Below, one piece after another: positions 33,866 to 42,188 of a DNA stretch of 64,000 nt. Both the position numbers and the translations under genes were made by a program. The DNA is from Arcticimaribacter sp965277835 (lineage in GTDB: Bacteria > Bacteroidota > Bacteroidia > Flavobacteriales > Flavobacteriaceae): assembly GCA_965277835.1 (NCBI GenBank), contig OZ255841.1:1426001-1490000 (forward strand). The letters are read 5' to 3'. The notes under the pieces are model-generated. The model was not told the DNA's origin and made no database searches. It saw only the letters and a program-made list of their open reading frames with translations. How positions within the stretch are numbered: position 1 is the first letter of the stretch; every line of letters begins with the position of its first letter.

Positions 33866-35095
33866 ATGTTATATTCTTTAGGGGTTGAAATTCTTTTATT
33901 TCTTTTAAAAATAAACGCTCTTTTTTCTAAAAAAATAGCCTCTTTTTTAAGTACCCGAAAAAATGTATTTGAAACTATAACTGAAAAATTTAACCCTTCG
34001 GATAGTACATTATGGTTTCATTGTGCGTCTTTAGGCGAATTTGAACAAGCCCGCCCTTTAATTGAATCGTGTAAAAAAGAATATCCTAACTATAAAGTTT
34101 TAATTACATTTTTTTCTCCTTCGGGCTACAATATCCAAAAAGAATATGCTTTGGCAGATTGTGTAACCTACCTCCCTTTTGACCGTAAACATTCAATTAA
34201 TACGTTTATAAATATAGTTAACCCTAAAATCATTTTTCTTATAAAATATGAGTTTTGGCCAAATCTTATTACGCAGCTTTATCGGAAAAATATTCCAATC
34301 TTTTCTGTAGCTAGTATTTTCAGAAAAGAACAGATATTCTTTAAGCCTTATGGTTTTTTTATGCGAAAACAAATTCGCCGCATAAAACACTTATTTGTTC
34401 AAAACAAAGAGACCTTTGACTTATTAAAATCAATTAAGATAGAAAATACAACAATAATTGGGGATACCAGAATTGACAGAGTTTTGAGTATATTAAACCA
34501 AAACAATGAGATTGAAGATATTCGCAACTTTGTTCAAAATGATTTTTGTTTTGTTATTGGCAGTAGTTGGCCCGAAGATTATCCATTATTTCATGACATT
34601 TTAGAGCAAAACAAAACTATGAAAGTTATAATTGCTCCGCATCAAATTGATGAAAATACACTTAGCGAACTTGAAAAACAATTTACACAACCTTCCATAC
34701 GGCTAAGTGAATTTAACCAAAATAAAAAAACAGATACTAATATTCTTATAGTTGACTGCATTGGGATACTTACCAAAATATATAACTATGCCGATGTTGT
34801 CTATGTTGGGGGAGGAATGGGAACAGAAGGGCTACACAACACTTTAGAGCCCGCAGTGTTTGGAGTACCAATATTAATTGGTAAAAACTATAAGCGATAT
34901 CAAGAGGCATTAGATTTAGTAGCACTAGGAGGTGTTAAAAACTTAGCAACTAAAAAAGAGTTTAATTATTTCTTTAACCTTATCTTAGCAAGTACTAACC
35001 TAAGAAAAACTATGGGTCGCCATAATATTAAATATATTGAAGAACAGTCTGGTGCAACTCATAAAATAATGAAAAAAATAAAAAAATATTTCTAA
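33866..35095 (+). CDS. kdtA: 3-deoxy-D-manno-octulosonic acid transferase
   Basis: Adds Kdo to lipid A precursor at the inner face of the cytoplasmic membrane. An N-terminal hydrophobic anchor (about 3-15) precedes the GT-B fold. The family motifs 'WFHCASLGEFEQARPLI' (general-base Glu) and 'VTYLPFDRKHSI' are present, then 'IKYEFWPNLI', 'IGDTRIDRV' and the donor-site 'VYVGGGMGTEGLHNTLEPAVFG'. At 409 residues it is full length. It is divergent from the DegT aminotransferase; together they point to LPS biosynthesis. Confidence 0.95.
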   Translation: MLYSLGVEILLFLLKINALFSKKIASFLSTRKNVFETITEKFNPSDSTLWFHCASLGEFEQARPLIESCKKEYPNYKVLITFFSPSGYNIQKEYALADCVTYLPFDRKHSINTFINIVNPKIIFLIKYEFWPNLITQLYRKNIPIFSVASIFRKEQIFFKPYGFFMRKQIRRIKHLFVQNKETFDLLKSIKIENTTIIGDTRIDRVLSILNQNNEIEDIRNFVQNDFCFVIGSSWPEDYPLFHDILEQNKTMKVIIAPHQIDENTLSELEKQFTQPSIRLSEFNQNKKTDTNILIVDCIGILTKIYNYADVVYVGGGMGTEGLHNTLEPAVFGVPILIGKNYKRYQEALDLVALGGVKNLATKKEFNYFFNLILASTNLRKTMGRHNIKYIEEQSGATHKIMKKIKKYF

Positions 35096-35102
35096 TTACA
35101 GA

Positions 35103-35143
35103 AATTAAATTAAAAATGACTAATTTGTAATTAAATTAAAAAT
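35103..35143 (+). repeat. Direct repeat upstream of alkaline phosphatase
   Basis: The 15-mer AATTAAATTAAAAAT occurs at 35103-35117 and 35129-35143, 26 bp apart, just before the ATG at 35147. It could be a tandem operator or plain low complexity. Confidence 0.3.
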
Positions 35144-35146
35144 TTT

Positions 35147-36202
35147 ATGAGAAAAATCGTTTTCTTCTTAAGTATACTATTAGCCCCTATTTTTTCAGAT
35201 GCCCAAGAAAAAAGTGATCCCCCTAACATTATTTTAATGATTGGAGATGGGATGGGTTTAAGTCAAATTTCTGCATCAATGTACACCTATGGGAATATAA
35301 CAAACCTTGAAAAATTTACAACAATAGGGCTAATCAAAACGCATTCGGCAAACTCTTTAATAACAGATTCTGCCGCCTCAGGTACAGCAATGGCATGCGG
35401 AGTTAAAACGATTAATGGATCTGTTGGAGTAGATGAACACGGTTCGAAACTAAAATCTATACTTGAATATAGTAAAGAAAAAGGATATAAAACAGGTTTA
35501 GTTGCTACCTCAAGCATTGTGCATGCTACCCCTGCTTCATTTTATGCAAATGTAAGCTCAAGAAGTAACTACGAGTCTATTGCACTTCAATTAAGTCAGA
35601 CTGACATAGTTGATTATTTTATAGGAGGAGGTCTATCGTTTTTTAATCGCAGAAGTGATGGTAAAAATTTGATTGAAGAAATGACCACATATGATATTGC
35701 CCCATCCTATTCAAAATTCAATAATTCGGAAGGTTCAAAAATTGGTCTTTTCATAGGTAAGGAAGAACCAACTAGTGTTAAAAACGGTAGAGTCTCGCTT
35801 AGTAAATCAGTAAATGCGGTTTTAGGTCAGCTTGAACAAGATCAAGACCCTTTCTTTTTAATGGTTGAAGGGTCTCAAATTGATTGGGCAGGGCATGCAA
35901 GTGACATAGACTATTTAACCTCAGAGTTTCATGATTTTGATATAGCTATCCAAGCTGTTTTAGATTATAGCGAGGAACATCCTAATACGCTAATAATCGT
36001 TACTGCTGACCACGAAACAGGAGGGTTAGCTTTGGTTAAAGGAAATATAAAAACGTTTAAGCCCGAAGTTAATTTTTCAACTGGGGGACACACAGCAACT
36101 ATGGTACCTCTTTTTGCTATAGGACCTCATTCTCAGAAGTTTTCTGGGATTTATGATAATACTGAAATCTTTAAAAAATTGCTTAACATAATTTCTAAAT
36201 AA
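35147..36202 (+). CDS. Secreted alkaline phosphatase
   Basis: A PhoA-superfamily phosphomonoesterase exported by a signal peptide (about 1-19, 'FSDAQEK'). It has the metal motif 'ILMIGDGMGLSQI' (about 28-40), the nucleophile Ser in 'LITDSAASGTAMACG', the ligand segment 'EGSQIDWAGHASD' and the zinc ligands 'TADHETGG' and 'TGGHTATMVPLFA'. At 351 residues it is a compact form without the crown insertions of the E. coli enzyme. It probably scavenges phosphate in the periplasm. Confidence 0.92.
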   Translation: MRKIVFFLSILLAPIFSDAQEKSDPPNIILMIGDGMGLSQISASMYTYGNITNLEKFTTIGLIKTHSANSLITDSAASGTAMACGVKTINGSVGVDEHGSKLKSILEYSKEKGYKTGLVATSSIVHATPASFYANVSSRSNYESIALQLSQTDIVDYFIGGGLSFFNRRSDGKNLIEEMTTYDIAPSYSKFNNSEGSKIGLFIGKEEPTSVKNGRVSLSKSVNAVLGQLEQDQDPFFLMVEGSQIDWAGHASDIDYLTSEFHDFDIAIQAVLDYSEEHPNTLIIVTADHETGGLALVKGNIKTFKPEVNFSTGGHTATMVPLFAIGPHSQKFSGIYDNTEIFKKLLNIISK

Positions 36203-36237
36203 AGCATTTTCTATTAATCACTTTAAAATTAATTAGT

Positions 36238-37248
36238 CTATTTTGTTTTCATTTTGTCAACAATCTCGTTTTTAAATTTCCTGTCGTTTTCAATGATCTC
36301 AAAAAAAGAGTTAAGATATTTTACAATATCTTCGCACTTGCTCGCATCATCAAACTCTGTTGCAAAACTTGAAGCAACTTTAAAAAATTTAGGCTTCTTT
36401 TCAATAAATTCATTTCGAATAGAAGATATTACTGATTCTTCTCTTTTATATCCCAAGTAGCTCCTTTCTCTAATATCACCCATTGCACTATTCTCTTTAA
36501 CATAGCTAGGATTTACAAGCCCTGACAGATCAAAATCATAAGGTATGGGGATTACTTCTCCTTCAATAGACATTAGTTTACCATTATGTTGGTATCCCAT
36601 AGCAAAGTCAGTGTTTCCTATCATAAACTGAAAAAAGGAATTTTTTATCGTACTCTCTGATCCCATAGCCATCGGATGAGTATATTTATCAGTTACTTTA
36701 CCTTCAAAACGTTTTGCTACATTTTTATCATCCTCAATAAAAAACCCTTTTAAAAAAAACTCTTCTACTTTATCTCCATCAATATTACTAAATGTAATTG
36801 CTACTTGTCTTGTTTTAAAATGATACGGTGAAATAATCTCAAAGAGCTTATATGCTATAAGTTCTTTCAAAACATTATCATTCTTATCTTTTTCGATAAT
36901 ACACGGAAGAACTAGTTTCAATCTCTTGTTCCCTTCAAAAAGAGTTCCTTTAGCATGTTTCTTTTTTATTTTCATTTTTATTGGTGGAAAATAACACGTC
37001 CCTCTTCTAAAATTACCTCTAGCCCTAACACCAACATCAATATCATTCCAAACCTTATCTCCTGTTTGGAATTTCATAACAGTATCAAAATATAATGTAT
37101 CGCTAATGCTTCTTTTAACCTCTTCTGATGAAAAACTAATTTGAATAGGTAGTATTTCCTCAGATTGAAAAAGCTCAGTAGGTTTCTGCTGAGTAAAAAC
37201 TATTAGAGGGAAAAATAAAAACAATAAAAAACACTTAATATTTTGCAT
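36238..37248 (-). CDS. Secreted protein with CotH-like features (hypothetical)
   Basis: The 336-residue protein has a signal peptide (about 1-19). Segments 'GVRARGNFRRGTCYFPPIKMKIKKK' (which I split as VRARGNFRR, then CYFPPIKMKI) and 'FFQFMIGNTDFAMGYQHN...IPIPYDFDLSG' resemble in order the RGN...K and DxD-type motifs of CotH-like atypical kinases. Similar proteins are common and unannotated in Bacteroidota. The link is distant, and no function is claimed. It is divergent from the bestrophin-like gene. Confidence 0.55.
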   Translation of the reverse strand: MQNIKCFLLFLFFPLIVFTQQKPTELFQSEEILPIQISFSSEEVKRSISDTLYFDTVMKFQTGDKVWNDIDVGVRARGNFRRGTCYFPPIKMKIKKKHAKGTLFEGNKRLKLVLPCIIEKDKNDNVLKELIAYKLFEIISPYHFKTRQVAITFSNIDGDKVEEFFLKGFFIEDDKNVAKRFEGKVTDKYTHPMAMGSESTIKNSFFQFMIGNTDFAMGYQHNGKLMSIEGEVIPIPYDFDLSGLVNPSYVKENSAMGDIRERSYLGYKREESVISSIRNEFIEKKPKFFKVASSFATEFDDASKCEDIVKYLNSFFEIIENDRKFKNEIVDKMKTK

Positions 37249-37302
37249 AATATGCTTATTTTTAATATATATTATTCCTTTTACTTAAAATTAGGAATTA
37301 TT

Positions 37303-37322
37303 AAAATTAATTAATTAATTTT
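37303..37322. repeat. 20-bp AT palindrome in divergent intergenic region
   Basis: AAAATTAATTAATTAATTTT is a perfect palindrome between the divergent genes starting at 37248 and 37352. It consists only of A and T, so it may be either an operator or chance low complexity. Confidence 0.25.
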
Positions 37323-37351
37323 ATATTTAATTATTAATATCCAAAAATATA

Positions 37352-38122
37352 ATGAATCGTTATTTTGCAATAATTAACCAACGTACTATAATTACTTTAA
37401 TTGTTTCACTTTTAGTACCTTACCTTTGTTATCAACTAGACATTCGCTTTAATATAGATCTCACTTTAATTAGTATTGCTATAATTTTTCCATTAGTTTT
37501 TGCGATAAGAGGAGCTTTCAGAAGAAGAGAAAAAGCACTTGAACACTTAAGTCGCTTTCGTAGTGCCCTAAAAATTATTGAATATTCGTTTGCTACAAAC
37601 AAAGCATTTAATGATGAAAAAAAAGCTAAGCTTTTTGAAATACTTAAAGAAATTAATGATAATTTATTTATTCATCTCAAAGAAGATCGTATTCCAATGA
37701 GCGAAGTAGATACTTCTATAAACAAAATAACACACTTCTTAGAACAAAATAGAGAAGACATTCCAAACCGACTATACTTTAAAGTTCTTGGTTTTATAAG
37801 AAATCTCCTTGAAGGAAGCGAAAACCTAGAAGCTGTCCATACGCATAGAACTCCAATTAGTCTTAAGGCGTATTGTAAAGTTTTTATTTATATTTTCCCT
37901 GTAATTTATGCGCCAACTATTATTTATAAAATTGGATCAACTGCTCAAGAAATCGGTTCAGAGCTTGCCGTAACTGAAGCCAAATGGATTACTTACTTTG
38001 TAGTTGTTATAACCGAATTTATTTTAATTTCTCTTTATAATATTCAAGACCAATTAGAGTATCCTTTTGACGATGATGGTTTAGATGATATTAAGCTAGA
38101 AGGCTTCAATATTGAGCGATAA
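37352..38122 (+). CDS. Bestrophin-like membrane protein (tentative)
   Basis: A 256-residue membrane protein with hydrophobic segments at about 12-28, 35-52, 170-188 and 212-232, and a charged helical middle. The ending 'LYNIQDQLEYPFDDDGLDDIKLE' strongly recalls the acidic belt of bestrophin anion channels (E-x-PF-x-DDD). The residues around 'RRREKALEHLSRFRSAL' fit their cytosolic helices. The rest is divergent, so the call is tentative. It is not obviously co-transcribed with its neighbours. Confidence 0.5.
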   Translation: MNRYFAIINQRTIITLIVSLLVPYLCYQLDIRFNIDLTLISIAIIFPLVFAIRGAFRRREKALEHLSRFRSALKIIEYSFATNKAFNDEKKAKLFEILKEINDNLFIHLKEDRIPMSEVDTSINKITHFLEQNREDIPNRLYFKVLGFIRNLLEGSENLEAVHTHRTPISLKAYCKVFIYIFPVIYAPTIIYKIGSTAQEIGSELAVTEAKWITYFVVVITEFILISLYNIQDQLEYPFDDDGLDDIKLEGFNIER

Positions 38123-38198
38123 TTTTCTTTAAAATTTAATTTATATATAACTGGTTTAACTAAAATAAACTCCAGTTCCTACAGTAGATTAAATCAAA

Positions 38199-38248
38199 AT
38201 GTAAAAAATATTTGTCTTTATGTAAAAAATATATTACATTTGTTACAT
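38199..38248. promoter_or_regulatory. Four-fold ATGTAA operator
   Basis: The 13-mer ATGTAAAAAATAT occurs at 38199-38211 and again at 38220-38232, exactly 21 bp apart. TTACAT, the reverse complement of ATGTAA, follows at 38234-38239 and 38243-38248. The second and third copies form an inverted repeat around the promoter -7 element. This is a likely operator array, perhaps for the XRE regulator two genes downstream. Confidence 0.6.
38212..38242 (+). promoter_or_regulatory. Bacteroidota-type promoter (TTG-N20-TAnnTTTG)
   Basis: TTG at 38212-38214 and TACATTTG at 38235-38242 with a 20-bp spacer give a full match to the Bacteroidota sigma-ABfr consensus, 19 bp before the ATG at 38262. It is the best promoter match in the window. 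Confidence 0.7.
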
Positions 38249-38261
38249 AAATACTTTTATT

Positions 38262-38744
38262 ATGAAACACTTATTTCCAAACAGGTTTAAAAAAAAGTCG
38301 GGATTAGCCTTTTACCTATCATTGCTTATTGGGTTATATTTATTTTTAACCGAAAAGTTCGATGACTTATTAATTATTAAAGTTCCTCAATTCTTTTCTT
38401 CACAAAGTACCATCACCGTTTCAGGGACAGAAAACATTATTGGCAATAAAAATATAGTGTGGGTAGAAAATGGTTTTTTAGATGAAATATTAACTATCAT
38501 CATTATCATCTCAGGAATTATCAATTCTTTTAGTAAAGAGAACATAGAAGATGAATTGATATCTAAATTAAGGTTAGAAAGTTTAACCCTCTCCCTATAT
38601 ATTAATTATACTGTGATTTTAGTTTCTAACTTATTAATGTATGACTTTGTTTATTTCAATATATTAGTGTTTAATTTATTTACTATTCTTCTGTTTTTTA
38701 ATTTAATCTTTAAGTATAAACTCTTCAAACATTATAGGTCTTAA
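38262..38744 (+). CDS. Small membrane protein paired with XRE regulator
   Basis: A 160-residue protein with about four transmembrane helices (about 17-33, 72-90, 105-122 and 127-147). A short extracytoplasmic stretch after the first helix contains 'STITVSGTENIIGNKNIVW'. I do not recognise the family. It is followed after 3 bp by a 63-residue helix-turn-helix regulator and preceded by a strong promoter inside a symmetric operator. A membrane sensor that communicates with, or is controlled by, the regulator is a reasonable guess. Confidence 0.7.
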   Translation: MKHLFPNRFKKKSGLAFYLSLLIGLYLFLTEKFDDLLIIKVPQFFSSQSTITVSGTENIIGNKNIVWVENGFLDEILTIIIIISGIINSFSKENIEDELISKLRLESLTLSLYINYTVILVSNLLMYDFVYFNILVFNLFTILLFFNLIFKYKLFKHYRS

Positions 38745-38747
38745 AAT

Positions 38748-38939
38748 ATGAAGAACAATTTAAAGCTATATAGAGCAAAGTTTAACTTAACTCAAAACGA
38801 TTTGTCGCAAAAATTAAATGTGTCGCGTCAAACTATAAACTCTATCGAAAATAACAAATACTTCCCTTCGCTTGAGTTGGGTTTAAAACTTTCTAAAATC
38901 TTAAATTGTAAAGTAGATGACTTGTTTAGTCTAGATTGA
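38748..38939 (+). CDS. XRE-family helix-turn-helix regulator (63 aa)
   Basis: A single Cro/CI-type DNA-binding domain with nothing else. The HTH is 'LTQNDLSQKLNVSRQTINSI' (about 15-34), followed by 'LKLSKILNCKVDDLFSLD'. Short regulators of this kind often control the operon with their membrane partner. The gap to the upstream gene is 3 bp, so both come from the promoter at 38212. The four ATGTAA sites there are candidate binding sites. Confidence 0.9.
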   Translation: MKNNLKLYRAKFNLTQNDLSQKLNVSRQTINSIENNKYFPSLELGLKLSKILNCKVDDLFSLD

Positions 38940-38965
38940 ATACGCTTTAAATAAACTGATACTAT

Positions 38966-40252
38966 TTAAAAATCAAGCAATGGATCTTTCTTTGGCTCTT
39001 CCAAAGTTTTTTCTTCTAATTGTTCTACATTTCTAAGTTTTGAGAGCATCATCCTTGAACGCGTAGTTACCAATGTCTCTATTTCATTATTTGCTTCATT
39101 CAGTTTTCTTTGAGCCTTTTCTAGTACTCCCCCAAAGGTTGTAAATTCTTTTTTAACCGTAGAAAGCACATTCCAAACTTCGCTGCTCCTCTTCTGAATT
39201 GCTAACGTCCTAAAGCCCATTTGAAGGCTATTAAGCACAGCCGCTAAGGTCGTCGGTCCTGTAACCACTATTTTATATTCTCTTTGCAAAAATGTCATCA
39301 AATCGGGTTGGCGCACTATCTCTGCAAATAGCCCTTCTGTTGGTAAAAACATAATTCCAAAATCGGTTGTATGCGGAGGGTCTATATATTTAGTTGAAAT
39401 ATCTTTTGCAAAACCCTTAACTGACTGCACCAATGCCTTTATTGCTATTTCAATAGCTTGAGTATCTCCAATTTCATATGCAGTTTGTAAACGAATATAA
39501 TCTTCTTGCGGAAACTTAGCATCTATGGGTAAATAAACCGAAGCGTTATTATAATCTTTACCTGGTAATTTAATTGCAAACTCAACCTGTGCATCAGACC
39601 CTTTTTTTGTTTTCACATTCGAATCATATTGCTCTGGTGCCAAAATATGTTCTAAAATATTACCAAGTTGAATTTCTCCTAACATACCCCTTGTTTTAAC
39701 ATTGCTCAACACTTTCTTTAAATCTCCGACTCCCGAAGCCAAATGTTGCATTTCTCCAAGACCTTCTTGAACTCGAAGTAGCTGCTTAGTTACAATTTCA
39801 AATGATTTGCCAAGGCGTTCTTCTAGGGTTTTATGTAGCTTTTCGTCAACAGTTTCTCTCATTTTATCTAATTTGAGTTCAGTAGTCTTAATTAACTCTG
39901 TCTGCTGAAGGTTCATTGTATCAAACTTTTGTCGTTGAATTTCATTAAACTCTTTTAAACTCAATTTAAGTTCTTCTCTATTTTCTTTTGCATTCGAATT
40001 TAATCTCTCATCTAATGACATTAATTTCTGCTCCATTTTCTCCGTCAAACGTTCTAAACTCTGGGCTAGTTCTTGTCTATTATCTTTGAAGTTCTTAGAA
40101 AACTCTTCTCTATTCAATTGAAATTCATTTCGAAGCTCTTTTTCTATAAATTGCCTCAAATCTGATTCGCCTTGGTTTTTAGACGTTCTGAAGATTAAAA
40201 ATAAAACTCCAAGTAAAGAGCCTATAGAAAGTATTGTAGTAAAAATGAGCAT
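38966..40252 (-). CDS. rmuC: DNA recombination protein RmuC
   Basis: An RmuC-family protein, named for limiting rearrangements between inverted repeats. An N-terminal membrane anchor (about 2-20) is followed by a long coiled coil (about 30-160) and the nuclease-like core with 'VKTRGMLGEIQLGNILE', 'VYLPIDAKFPQEDY' and 'IMFLPTEGLFAEI'. At 428 residues it is full length. It lies downstream of the structured RNA at 40321 on the same strand. Confidence 0.93.
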   Translation of the reverse strand: MLIFTTILSIGSLLGVLFLIFRTSKNQGESDLRQFIEKELRNEFQLNREEFSKNFKDNRQELAQSLERLTEKMEQKLMSLDERLNSNAKENREELKLSLKEFNEIQRQKFDTMNLQQTELIKTTELKLDKMRETVDEKLHKTLEERLGKSFEIVTKQLLRVQEGLGEMQHLASGVGDLKKVLSNVKTRGMLGEIQLGNILEHILAPEQYDSNVKTKKGSDAQVEFAIKLPGKDYNNASVYLPIDAKFPQEDYIRLQTAYEIGDTQAIEIAIKALVQSVKGFAKDISTKYIDPPHTTDFGIMFLPTEGLFAEIVRQPDLMTFLQREYKIVVTGPTTLAAVLNSLQMGFRTLAIQKRSSEVWNVLSTVKKEFTTFGGVLEKAQRKLNEANNEIETLVTTRSRMMLSKLRNVEQLEEKTLEEPKKDPLLDF

Positions 40253-40320
40253 ATTTAGTTTTTTTCTAAAATAAACAATTTATTATTAAATATATACGAG
40301 CTTAGGAAAGGTTGTAACAT

Positions 40321-40350
40321 AAAAAAAGCCCTCCGAGTTACTGGAAAGCT
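40321..40350 (-). terminator. Intrinsic terminator after candidate sRNA
   Basis: Minus strand AGCTTTCC (40350-40343), 8-nt loop and GGAGGGCT (40334-40327) pair fully if G-U pairs are allowed, followed by T7. No T-run exists for the opposite direction. It separates the MaoC-like gene from rmuC. Confidence 0.75.
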
Positions 40351-40445
40351 TCTCACTGGTTTTCTACAAACCTCTTGCACATTTTTGTGCAAGCAACACA
40401 ACTTCTTTTCTCTAAATTTTTAGAGTATCTTTTGGTCAAAGATAC
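40321..40445 (-). ncRNA. Candidate structured small RNA (five hairpins)
   Basis: Reading the minus strand, five inverted repeats follow one another. They are 40445-40425 (8-bp stem, 5-nt loop), 40425-40410 (7 bp), 40393-40374 (8 bp CTTGCACA/TGTGCAAG, 4-nt loop), 40372-40358 (5 bp) and 40350-40327 (8 bp). The last is followed by seven U, an intrinsic terminator. The RNA would be about 125 nt. It lies between the MaoC-like gene and rmuC, both on the same strand, so it may be an independent sRNA or a processed 3' UTR. It does not look like 6S, SRP or tmRNA; a known flavobacterial motif cannot be excluded. Confidence 0.55.
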
Positions 40446-40475
40446 AATTTTATGTTAAACTTAGAGTTTTATTTT

Positions 40476-40931
40476 TTATTCGTAAACCAATGTAATCATT
40501 TTAGCTACACATGCAGGCTTCTTAATGTTTTCAATTTCAATAGTTATTCCCCAAACTATTTTTAAGCCGTTTTGCTTTTGTTCTTCAATAGTTTCAACTT
40601 TAATAATGGCACGCAACCTAGCCCCCTCAACGACAGGGTGTGGAAAACGAACTTTTTCTAAACCGTAGTTATAGCCTACCTTAAGAGAAGACACGACCAA
40701 AACATCCGCAAGAAATTTTGGGACTAGAGCAATCGAAAGAAAACCATGTGCTATAGTTGACTTAAAAGGCGATTCTTTTTTTGCACGCTCTACATCCACA
40801 TGAATCCATTGGTAATCTTCTGTCCCATCAGCAAAACGATTAATCATTTCTTGGGTTATAGACAACCAATCCGATGGTGGTAAAGTTTTACCCTCCATCG
40901 TTTTAAATTCAGCAAAATCTTTTAATACCAT
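40476..40931 (-). CDS. MaoC-like (R)-enoyl-CoA hydratase
   Basis: A single hot-dog domain of 151 residues with the hydratase catalytic segment 'ADGTEDYQWIHVDVERAKKESPFKSTIAHGFLSIAL'. In it the Asp and His (D-x4-H type) and the Ser/Gly pocket are visible; for clarity the key parts are 'DYQWIHVD' and 'TIAHGFLS'. MaoC dehydratases hydrate trans-2-enoyl-CoA in beta-oxidation-like routes. It is a single gene, followed by the structured RNA and terminator. Confidence 0.9.
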   Translation of the reverse strand: MVLKDFAEFKTMEGKTLPPSDWLSITQEMINRFADGTEDYQWIHVDVERAKKESPFKSTIAHGFLSIALVPKFLADVLVVSSLKVGYNYGLEKVRFPHPVVEGARLRAIIKVETIEEQKQNGLKIVWGITIEIENIKKPACVAKMITLVYE

Positions 40932-41019
40932 TATTCTAAAGTTAACCTGCTTACTATATACACTTTAATATCGTAGAATGAAGTATTTATATTGCACTTA
41001 CTTCAAATTTAAAGAATAT

Positions 41020-41607
41020 TTACCTATAAAAATTCATTTCATCAAGATACTTCCAACTCTCAAAAGGGAGTAAGGGGCGTATGTTTTGGTTGTCAGCAAT
41101 GGCTTTGCGGATAGCAGAAGAAGAAATTTCGATTTCGGGAGCGTTAACTTGGGTTATTTTTGAATGATTAAGTAACGCCTTAGGAATTGTTTGCTCCGTT
41201 TTTCGGGGATATACATAAATTGAAAAACGATCTAGGATGGTTTCATAATTTTTCCATTTAGGAAAATTCACCAAATTGTCTTTCCCAATAATTAGCACAA
41301 ATTGATGCTTAGGGTATTGCTCTTCTAAATAAACAAGCGTGTCAATAGTATAGCTGGGTGTGGGTAGTTTAAATTCAATATCCGATGGGCGTAATTTGGG
41401 GTAGTCAAAAGTTGCTCTATATACAAGCTCCAATCGGTGGTGATTATCTAAAATTGATTTCTTCTTTTTTAATGGGTTCTGAGGTGTTACTACCACCCAA
41501 ACCTCGTCTAAATCTGTAGTTTCGGCAAAATGATTAGCCAAAATAAGATGCCCTACATGGATAGGGTTGAAAGTGCCAAAAAAAAGCCCAATTTTTTTCA
41601 TACTCAA
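41020..41607 (-). CDS. nadD: Nicotinate-nucleotide adenylyltransferase
   Basis: Adenylates nicotinate mononucleotide in NAD synthesis. The nucleotidyltransferase motif 'FGTFNPIHVGHL' (about 10-21) and the C-terminal 'ISSSAIRKAI' (SSTxxR-like) are present, with 'IIGKDNLVNFPKW' between. The start may be codon 1 or the ATG at codon 3 (41601). At 195 residues it is complete. It follows gmk by 11 bp in yicC-gmk-nadD. Confidence 0.94.
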   Translation of the reverse strand: MSMKKIGLFFGTFNPIHVGHLILANHFAETTDLDEVWVVVTPQNPLKKKKSILDNHHRLELVYRATFDYPKLRPSDIEFKLPTPSYTIDTLVYLEEQYPKHQFVLIIGKDNLVNFPKWKNYETILDRFSIYVYPRKTEQTIPKALLNHSKITQVNAPEIEISSSAIRKAIADNQNIRPLLPFESWKYLDEMNFYR

Positions 41608-41618
41608 ATATAATGCGT

Positions 41619-42188
41619 TTAAGACTTTATAAAAGTACGCACTTGTTCGACAACTTCTTTTTTAGCAAAATCTAAATTGTCATTAACAATAATAGTGTCA
41701 AATTGATTGGCAAAACCTAGCTCTTCTTCAGCACGATCTAACCGAATTTTTATGTCTTCTTTGCTTTCGGTTTTGCGGTTGTATAGGCGTTTCTCTAATT
41801 CTTCTTTAGAAGGTGGTTGCACAAAAACAGCTAAAGTTTGCTCGGGGTATTGTTTTTTTATTTGTAATCCGCCTTTAACATCAATATCAAAAAGTACATG
41901 CTTGCCTTTAGCCCATAGGCGTTCAACTTCTGACTTTAAAGAACCGTAAAACACGCCATTATAAACTTCTTCGTACTCTATAAAAGCGTTGCTTTCAATT
42001 TTTTCTTTAAAGCTTTTTATAGACATAAAATGATAGTCAATTCCATTTTTTTCTGTGCCGCGTGGTTTACGAGAGGTCGCAGAAATAGAAAACCCCAGAG
42101 GAATATCTTGAGTTAATAGGTGTTGTACTAAGGTGGTTTTTCCACTTCCTGATGGTGCAGAAAAGACAAATAATTTTCCTTGAAACAT
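41619..42188 (-). CDS. gmk: Guanylate kinase
   Basis: Phosphorylates GMP to GDP. The P-loop is 'SAPSGSGKTT' (about 10-19), followed by 'SATSRKPRGTEKNGIDYHF' (GMP-binding), 'VLFDIDVKGGLQIK' and 'RLDRAEEELGFA'. At 189 residues it is full length. Its start overlaps the yicC stop by 1 bp, and nadD follows 11 bp later. Confidence 0.97.
   Translation of the reverse strand: MFQGKLFVFSAPSGSGKTTLVQHLLTQDIPLGFSISATSRKPRGTEKNGIDYHFMSIKSFKEKIESNAFIEYEEVYNGVFYGSLKSEVERLWAKGKHVLFDIDVKGGLQIKKQYPEQTLAVFVQPPSKEELEKRLYNRKTESKEDIKIRLDRAEEELGFANQFDTIIVNDNLDFAKKEVVEQVRTFIKS

Noticed and set aside
35086..35107. Hairpin after kdtA (ATTTCT/AGAAAT) as a terminator
   Set aside because: The stem is short and pure A/T-rich, and no T-run follows.
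40321..40445. 6S RNA, SRP RNA or tmRNA identity for the hairpin-rich RNA
   Set aside because: It lacks the long bulged duplex of 6S, the SRP tetraloop and asymmetric loop, and a tmRNA acceptor/tag reading frame.
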